Shown: one piece after another, positions 7,127 to 10,286 of the stretch | Layout of the letters: each line of letters begins with the position of its first letter | How positions within the stretch are numbered: position 1 is the first letter of the stretch | Assembly: GCA_031257415.1 (NCBI GenBank) | Contig: JAIROR010000065.1 | Location: 1-10,286 of the forward strand | From: Holosporales bacterium | GTDB taxonomy: Bacteria > Pseudomonadota > Alphaproteobacteria > RUG11792 | Direction: 5' to 3' | DNA: 10,286 nt | Made by a program: the position numbers and the translations under genes | Notes under the pieces: model-generated | Told to the model about the DNA's origin: nothing | The model's database searches: none | The model's input: only the letters and a program-made list of their open reading frames with translations

Positions 7127-7963
7127 CTATTCCATAAGATCATTTGTATCAGTGACTTCTTCTGTAGGTCCTAGAGGCTCTCCTTCAGCAGGCTGAGGTT
7201 GCATCCCTGCTTTGATATTATCAATTTTCTCATATTCTTCTTTGTAAAATTCTACCAACATTTCGTCTTCGTCTTCGTCTTGTTTGTTACAAGTCGGCGA
7301 ATTATTGAGAAGCTCAAGCGTGACTGGTGATCTACTCGAAAAGTTCGATCTCCTACTGCTTGTATTTCCTCCATGGGAGCTCACTCTCTGAACACCCTCC
7401 TCAACTATTCCCGGTAAATTCTTCAGATGTATAGACAGTGATCGCCGTCGCTTAGCCTTAGCTTCAGCCATAGCCTTAGCCTTCCCTCGAAGATATTTTT
7501 GAATCACCATTCGTTGCCCAATTTCCTCTGAGTCCCTCTTGAGAGCTTCAGTTCGCAGCTTTCGCTCGGATTTGGACATTGGCCCTGGGTCTGGCGCTGT
7601 TTTTTTACTCTTTTTACTACACTTGCTACACTTGCTACACTTGCTATCCCAAGTATTACTAGTTTTTTGAGTTTTCTTGGAATTTGTAGACTTTATAGAA
7701 TTTGTATCGTCTTTTTTGTCGTCTTTTTTATCGACAATCACCCCTTGCTGGGAATTTGTAGAGCTTGTAGAAATTGTAGACTTTGTAGAGCTTATAGAGA
7801 TTGTAGACTTTGTATCGTCTCCTCTATCAATAATCACCTCTTGCGGCACATAGATATTACCATAGATATTACCATAGACATTACTGCAGATAGCCACCGG
7901 CGACAAAGACAACGCAAGGACCGAGGCAGCAAACGCCAACTTCGCATATTTCAAATTTATCAT
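7127..7963 (-). CDS. Exported low-complexity protein of unknown function
   Basis: No family recognised. From the ATG at 7963 it is 278 aa; the hydrophobic stretch YAKLAFAASVLALSLSPVAICS is a clear signal peptide with likely cleavage after Ser27. The frame is open further upstream, with another ATG at 8011, but that would give an unusually long n-region. The mature part starts with GNIY repeats, then EVIIDRGDD (42-50) and a related VIVDKKDD (75-82) separated by a Ser/Thr-rich tripeptide repeat (TKS TIS ISS). CSKCSKCSKKSKK lies at 109-121, a basic helical segment at about 130-175 ends in KRRR, and the tail is acidic. No catalytic motif is seen. This composition suits a disordered, secreted, possibly host-facing protein, which is inference. 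The gene is divergent from pyrH. Confidence 0.75.
   Translation of the reverse strand: MINLKYAKLAFAASVLALSLSPVAICSNVYGNIYGNIYVPQEVIIDRGDDTKSTISISSTKSTISTSSTNSQQGVIVDKKDDKKDDTNSIKSTNSKKTQKTSNTWDSKCSKCSKCSKKSKKTAPDPGPMSKSERKLRTEALKRDSEEIGQRMVIQKYLRGKAKAMAEAKAKRRRSLSIHLKNLPGIVEEGVQRVSSHGGNTSSRRSNFSSRSPVTLELLNNSPTCNKQDEDEDEMLVEFYKEEYEKIDNIKAGMQPQPAEGEPLGPTEEVTDTNDLME
7755..7817 (-). repeat. 9-bp tandem repeat in the low-complexity gene
   Basis: Seven units related to TTTGTAGAG (plus strand) start at 7755 and every 9 bases after. They encode a Ser/Thr/Ile tripeptide repeat. Three more related units occur at 7683-7709, so the array was probably longer and was interrupted by the KKDDKKDD segment. 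Confidence 0.85.
7849..7884 (-). repeat. 12-bp tandem repeat, three copies
   Basis: CATAGATATTAC at 7849, 7861 and 7873 (the last with one change). It encodes the GNIY repeats just behind the signal peptide. Confidence 0.9.
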
Positions 7964-8170
7964 ACTGATATGAGTCAAATAATTACCACGTAACGGAGAA
8001 TATTGTGACATACTAATTCCAAACCTGCAACAATTAAATCTCGCAATCAAATAATCCACAGGATAAAGATGCGAGAAAAACTTGAAGATGGGGCGGCAGC
8101 GCATTCATGCCACGCCTTCGGTTGATTTCATTTCGATTGCCCGACTCCGGGGCGCACGCGCTTTTTGGGA

Positions 8171-8199
8171 CTTCATCTGAGCCACTTTTGAGATATAAT
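8171..8199 (+). promoter_or_regulatory. Promoter for pyrH
   Basis: A perfect -10 TATAAT at 8194-8199 with a weak -35 CTTCAT (8171-8176) at 17-base spacing. Transcription would begin near 8206, leaving about 30 bases before the ATG at 8236. The leader is T-rich (GATTTTTTGCTTTTT) and has no clear Shine-Dalgarno. Confidence 0.5.
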
Positions 8200-8235
8200 T
8201 GCCATGGAAGATTTTTTGCTTTTTGGTTATTACGC

Positions 8236-8949
8236 ATGACGGCATCCGCGGCACTCCATATTGAAAGGGTTTTGGTAAAGATATCGGGCGAATCCCTCTC
8301 CAAAGGCAGCGATAATTTTTTTGATTTCTGTGCGGCTAGAAGAATCTGTTCCGATGTCAAGAATCTTATTGCCAGGGGAACTAAAGTATCGATCGTCGTT
8401 GGGGGAGGAAATATTATTCGCGGCCGCTCCCTTGAGGGAGATATAAGGCGAGAAGCCGCCGACAGCGTTGGCATGTGCGCAACTGTTATAAATGGGATGA
8501 TCCTGAGCGAGATTTTTTCTGAATTATCCGTGAGCAATGTTATTTTGTCGCCGATCAATGTACCGTTTGGAATAGAGAATTCTAATATAAAAACCATAAA
8601 TGACAACCGAGACAAAGTTATTATATTCGTTGGAGGAACTGGGTTTCCTCATTTTTCAACTGATACAGCCGCTGTAATAAACGCAGTGATGACGGGAGCC
8701 GATATGATGCTCAAGGCAACAAAAACGAATGGTATATACGATAGAGATCCACACAAATACGACAATGCCAAGTTTATCGCAAGTATAAGTTATGAGGAGG
8801 CAATAAGCAATAATATTGCGGTAATGGATAAAACGGCTTTTGTTCTTGCGATGGAAAATAATCTTAAAATCGTTATCTTCTCGATAAACGAAGATGATTG
8901 TTTTTGCAGGGCAATCGATGGAAGCATCAGCAGATCTGTTGTTTCGTAG
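8236..8949 (+). CDS. pyrH: UMP kinase
   Basis: Cytoplasmic enzyme that phosphorylates UMP to UDP with ATP, the entry to UTP and CTP. The 237-aa product has the normal family length. It shows VKISGES at 14-20 (phosphate loop), VVGGGNIIRG at 54-63, ADSVGMCATVING at 75-87, FVGGTGFPHFSTDTAA at 131-146, LKATKTNGIYDRDP at 159-172 and VMDKTAF at 196-202, all in the order of bacterial PyrH. The frame is open upstream to 8107, but the family begins with an xRVLxKxSGE strand, which fits the ATG at 8236. Only a weak ribosome site is visible. In many bacteria pyrH is followed by frr and preceded by rpsB-tsf; here it stands alone between genes for exported proteins of unknown function. Nothing suggests it is inactive. 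Confidence 0.95.
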   Translation: MTASAALHIERVLVKISGESLSKGSDNFFDFCAARRICSDVKNLIARGTKVSIVVGGGNIIRGRSLEGDIRREAADSVGMCATVINGMILSEIFSELSVSNVILSPINVPFGIENSNIKTINDNRDKVIIFVGGTGFPHFSTDTAAVINAVMTGADMMLKATKTNGIYDRDPHKYDNAKFIASISYEEAISNNIAVMDKTAFVLAMENNLKIVIFSINEDDCFCRAIDGSISRSVVS

Positions 8950-9076
8950 TTGTGTACCGTTAATCAAAATATATTTTAACGCGTTGACCCTCTTGGCAAG
9001 GGAAATAAGTTGCCACCTGCTCTCGAGTAAGCGAAATTATGAATTGAACACAAATTGATGTTTTAGACTAATACTA

Positions 9077-9105
9077 TTGCTTAATCGGAAAATATGTGGC
9101 ACTAT
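9077..9105 (+). promoter_or_regulatory. Promoter for the 197-aa exported protein
   Basis: TTGCTT (9077-9082), a 17-base spacer and CACTAT (9100-9105). Another reading of the -10 is TATAGA at 9103-9108. The expected transcript starts near 9112. Confidence 0.4.
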
Positions 9106-9133
9106 AGAAGCAATGTTATGTTTTTATTTTTTT

Positions 9134-9138
9134 GAGGA
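9134..9138 (+). promoter_or_regulatory. Ribosome binding site of the 197-aa gene
   Basis: GAGGA lies 6 bases before the ATG at 9145 and fixes that start. Confidence 0.75.
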
Positions 9139-9144
9139 AAACTC

Positions 9145-9738
9145 ATGAGAAAATCCAAAAAGTATGTTCTGGCAGTTGTTGCGGCTCTTATGGCCCCGAT
9201 TTTTATAACAAATGCCACCAGTACGACGCAAAATCCGATAATACAGATAAAAGTGATACCCGACGATTATATTAGATCCAAAATAAATCTTGTAATCGAG
9301 GAAGGTGCAATTTTTGCATTAGAAAATATAAAAAGTTCCAATACTAGAAAAGGCGAGATTCGTTCGGTCAATGATTTCGTGTCTAATCTAAATAACCCCA
9401 AGAGAGATACAAGTGTGCTTATCACTGCAAGAAGCCGTGTGCCAATGGGAATTTTGAATGATCTTGGATTGCAGAAGGCAAAATTAGATGATCCAATAGA
9501 AGTTTCCCAACCTGGCAAGACTGAATTTTACAATTTTCAGGCCATCTACAACCGAAGTAACCCAACGAACAGACTCGGAACCAGATCCGAATTCACTTCC
9601 GAAGGACACAAATTCACTAAACGTGATGCGATCGTAATGGATCTGGAAATTAGAGCTAAGCGAATTGCTGGTAAAAAAGAAGTTTCAGTGAATGATGTTC
9701 TTAAAGCTATTGATGAATTTAGTGAAAGCAAACACTAA
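9145..9738 (+). CDS. Exported 197-aa protein of unknown function
   Basis: No family recognised. The first 26 residues (MRKSKKYVLAVVAALMAPIF, then ITNATS) form a typical Sec signal peptide: basic start, hydrophobic core, cleavage probably after Ala24 or Ser26. The mature part is about 170 aa and mixed in charge. Two stretches look alike: a helix ending in EIRSVNDFVSNL at 71-82 and another ending in EVSVNDVLKAID at 179-190. Each resembles the helix-strand-helix end of histone-fold or AAA+ lid domains, where a short loop is followed by a D-rich helix start. No cysteines, catalytic motif or membrane segment is visible in the mature part. The gene has its own promoter-like sequence and a good ribosome site, and it converges with the candidate small RNA downstream. 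Likely periplasmic or secreted. Confidence 0.8.
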   Translation: MRKSKKYVLAVVAALMAPIFITNATSTTQNPIIQIKVIPDDYIRSKINLVIEEGAIFALENIKSSNTRKGEIRSVNDFVSNLNNPKRDTSVLITARSRVPMGILNDLGLQKAKLDDPIEVSQPGKTEFYNFQAIYNRSNPTNRLGTRSEFTSEGHKFTKRDAIVMDLEIRAKRIAGKKEVSVNDVLKAIDEFSESKH

Positions 9739-9832
9739 ACTACAATACCGGACCCCTAGCAAGTAACGTTGCAGAAGATGTGCAGTATACACTAGGGCAA
9801 CAAAAAGATTCTGGATTTTTAAGCAGAAATCT

Positions 9833-9968
9833 GGAAAGAAACCAACCCAGAAGCCACCTTCGGGGTTGGTTCTTGAGATCTTTCTCATAGCTTCGCGGAC
9901 ACACACCAATACCCTCCTGGTTAACCCAGCGAGCTCTCGAGGATAACAGAGCCCGCAGGAACAGGTAT
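9833..9968 (-). ncRNA. Candidate structured small RNA
   Basis: On the minus strand a strong -10 is followed by about 135 bases with three hairpins and a T-rich end. Hairpin one is branched: 9909-9913 pairs with 9964-9968, 9916-9919 with 9956-9959, and GCTCT 9933-9937 with AGAGC 9948-9952. Hairpin two pairs TGAGA 9874-9878 with TCTCA 9883-9887. Hairpin three (9840-9871) is a terminator-like stem followed by TTTCTTTCC. I do not recognise the family: it lacks the GGAAGCAGC loop of SRP RNA, and its ends do not pair as in 6S RNA. The peptide readable through it has no start signal. Confidence 0.45.
9840..9871. terminator. Strong hairpin, probable terminator
   Basis: AACCAACCC (9840-9848) pairs perfectly with GGGTTGGTT (9863-9871), and inside it GAAG (9850-9853) pairs with CTTC (9858-9861) around a CCAC loop, with one mismatch between the two stems. 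On the minus strand it is followed by TTTCTTTCC, so it best ends the candidate small RNA. It may also stop transcription of the plus-strand gene ending at 9738, though the plus-side tail is less T-rich. Confidence 0.65.
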
Positions 9969-9972
9969 CGAT

Positions 9973-10005
9973 ATTATAGTAGCATGCTTTTTTATTTTTA
10001 CGCAA
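9973..10005 (-). promoter_or_regulatory. Promoter of the candidate small RNA
   Basis: The minus strand reads TGCTACTATAAT. TACTAT (9976-9981), preceded by TGC as an extended -10, lies 18 bases from TTGCGT (10000-10005). A perfect TATAAT (9973-9978) overlaps it but is 21 bases from that -35. Confidence 0.45.
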
Positions 10006-10032
10006 GAAAAATTTTTGTCCCATGAGAAAAAT

Positions 10033-10125
10033 TACTGGAATGAAACAACCGGAGCGGCACCTGGGTCGATTTCATGAGATTATCTTTTTTCTTCTTTAGA
10101 TTGCTTCTGGAAACTTCAATCACAA
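10033..10125 (+). repeat. Dispersed repeat, right copy
   Basis: Same element and orientation as the copy at 13-108; the 34-base block at 10092-10125 differs from it at one position. The right copy runs directly into an inverted repeat that the left copy lacks. No gene is seen in 9969-10248. Confidence 0.7.
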
Positions 10126-10151
10126 AGATTGTTTGTTTTTTCACAATCTTT
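10124..10151. repeat. Inverted repeat next to the dispersed element
   Basis: AAAGATTGT (10124-10132) and ACAATCTTT (10143-10151) form a perfect 9-bp stem with a 10-base T-rich loop. No T-run follows on either strand, so a terminator is unlikely. Confidence 0.6.
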
Positions 10152-10248
10152 CAAAAATTTCCACAATGTTAACGATTCCTTAACTCTTTTATGAGATACT
10201 GATTATACGTTGGGTGGCGGGGGCGACTTAATCTTTTACGGTAAGGTG

Positions 10249-10286
10249 ATGTTTACTGCGCTCAGATATACTCTTCTATCAAATAT
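10249..10286 (+). CDS. Possible start of a gene cut by the window end
   Basis: An ATG at 10249 directly follows TAAGGTG and opens a frame (MFTALRYTLLSN) that reaches the window end. The ribosome site lies very close to the ATG. Twelve codons are too few to name a family. Confidence 0.3.
   Translation, partial: MFTALRYTLLSN

Noticed and set aside
8204..8239. Eleven-codon leader peptide (MEDFLLFGYYA) whose stop overlaps the pyrH start as ATGA
   Set aside because: Its ATG lies just before the transcription start expected from the TATAAT at 8194-8199, it has no ribosome site, and 12-codon frames arise easily by chance.
9685..10023. Minus-strand open frame of 112 codons across the small RNA region
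   Set aside because: It runs through the terminator-like hairpin and over the end of the opposite gene, lacks a ribosome site, and shows no domain or signal peptide.

Overview
The window looks like accessory chromosome of an AT-rich, host-associated proteobacterium, most likely an intracellular alphaproteobacterium of Rickettsiales or Holosporales type. This is inference: no rRNA or other marker gene is present. It rests on the many exported proteins of unknown function, low coding density, broken genes, short tandem repeats inside and outside genes, and a dispersed repeat near both ends.

Layout. Positions 1-646 hold no convincing intact gene: one copy of a dispersed repeat, a decayed P-loop kinase remnant on the minus strand, a T9-G9 tract and a 15-bp tandem repeat. 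On the minus strand follow a 604-aa exported protein with 36-bp repeats and a weak patatin-like signature (647-2461), an S9 prolyl-oligopeptidase-family lipoprotein (2760-4892), a doubtful short ORF (4956-5222), a thymidine-kinase-like protein carrying a secretion signal (5219-6082), a frameshifted fabG (6234-6970) and a repeat-rich exported protein of unknown function (7127-7963). On the plus strand are pyrH, UMP kinase (8236-8949), and a 197-aa exported protein of unknown function (9145-9738). The right end holds a candidate structured small RNA on the minus strand (about 9833-9968), the second copy of the dispersed repeat, and perhaps the first codons of a gene that runs off the window.

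How the genes relate. This is not one operon: several genes have their own promoter-like sequences, often with a TACTAT or CACTAT type -10. Only pyrH and the broken fabG are core metabolic genes. Five of the seven main genes encode a signal peptide or lipobox, so most of the coding capacity concerns the envelope or the host interface. The most unusual is the thymidine kinase fold behind a signal peptide, with the Walker A Ser/Thr replaced by Gly.
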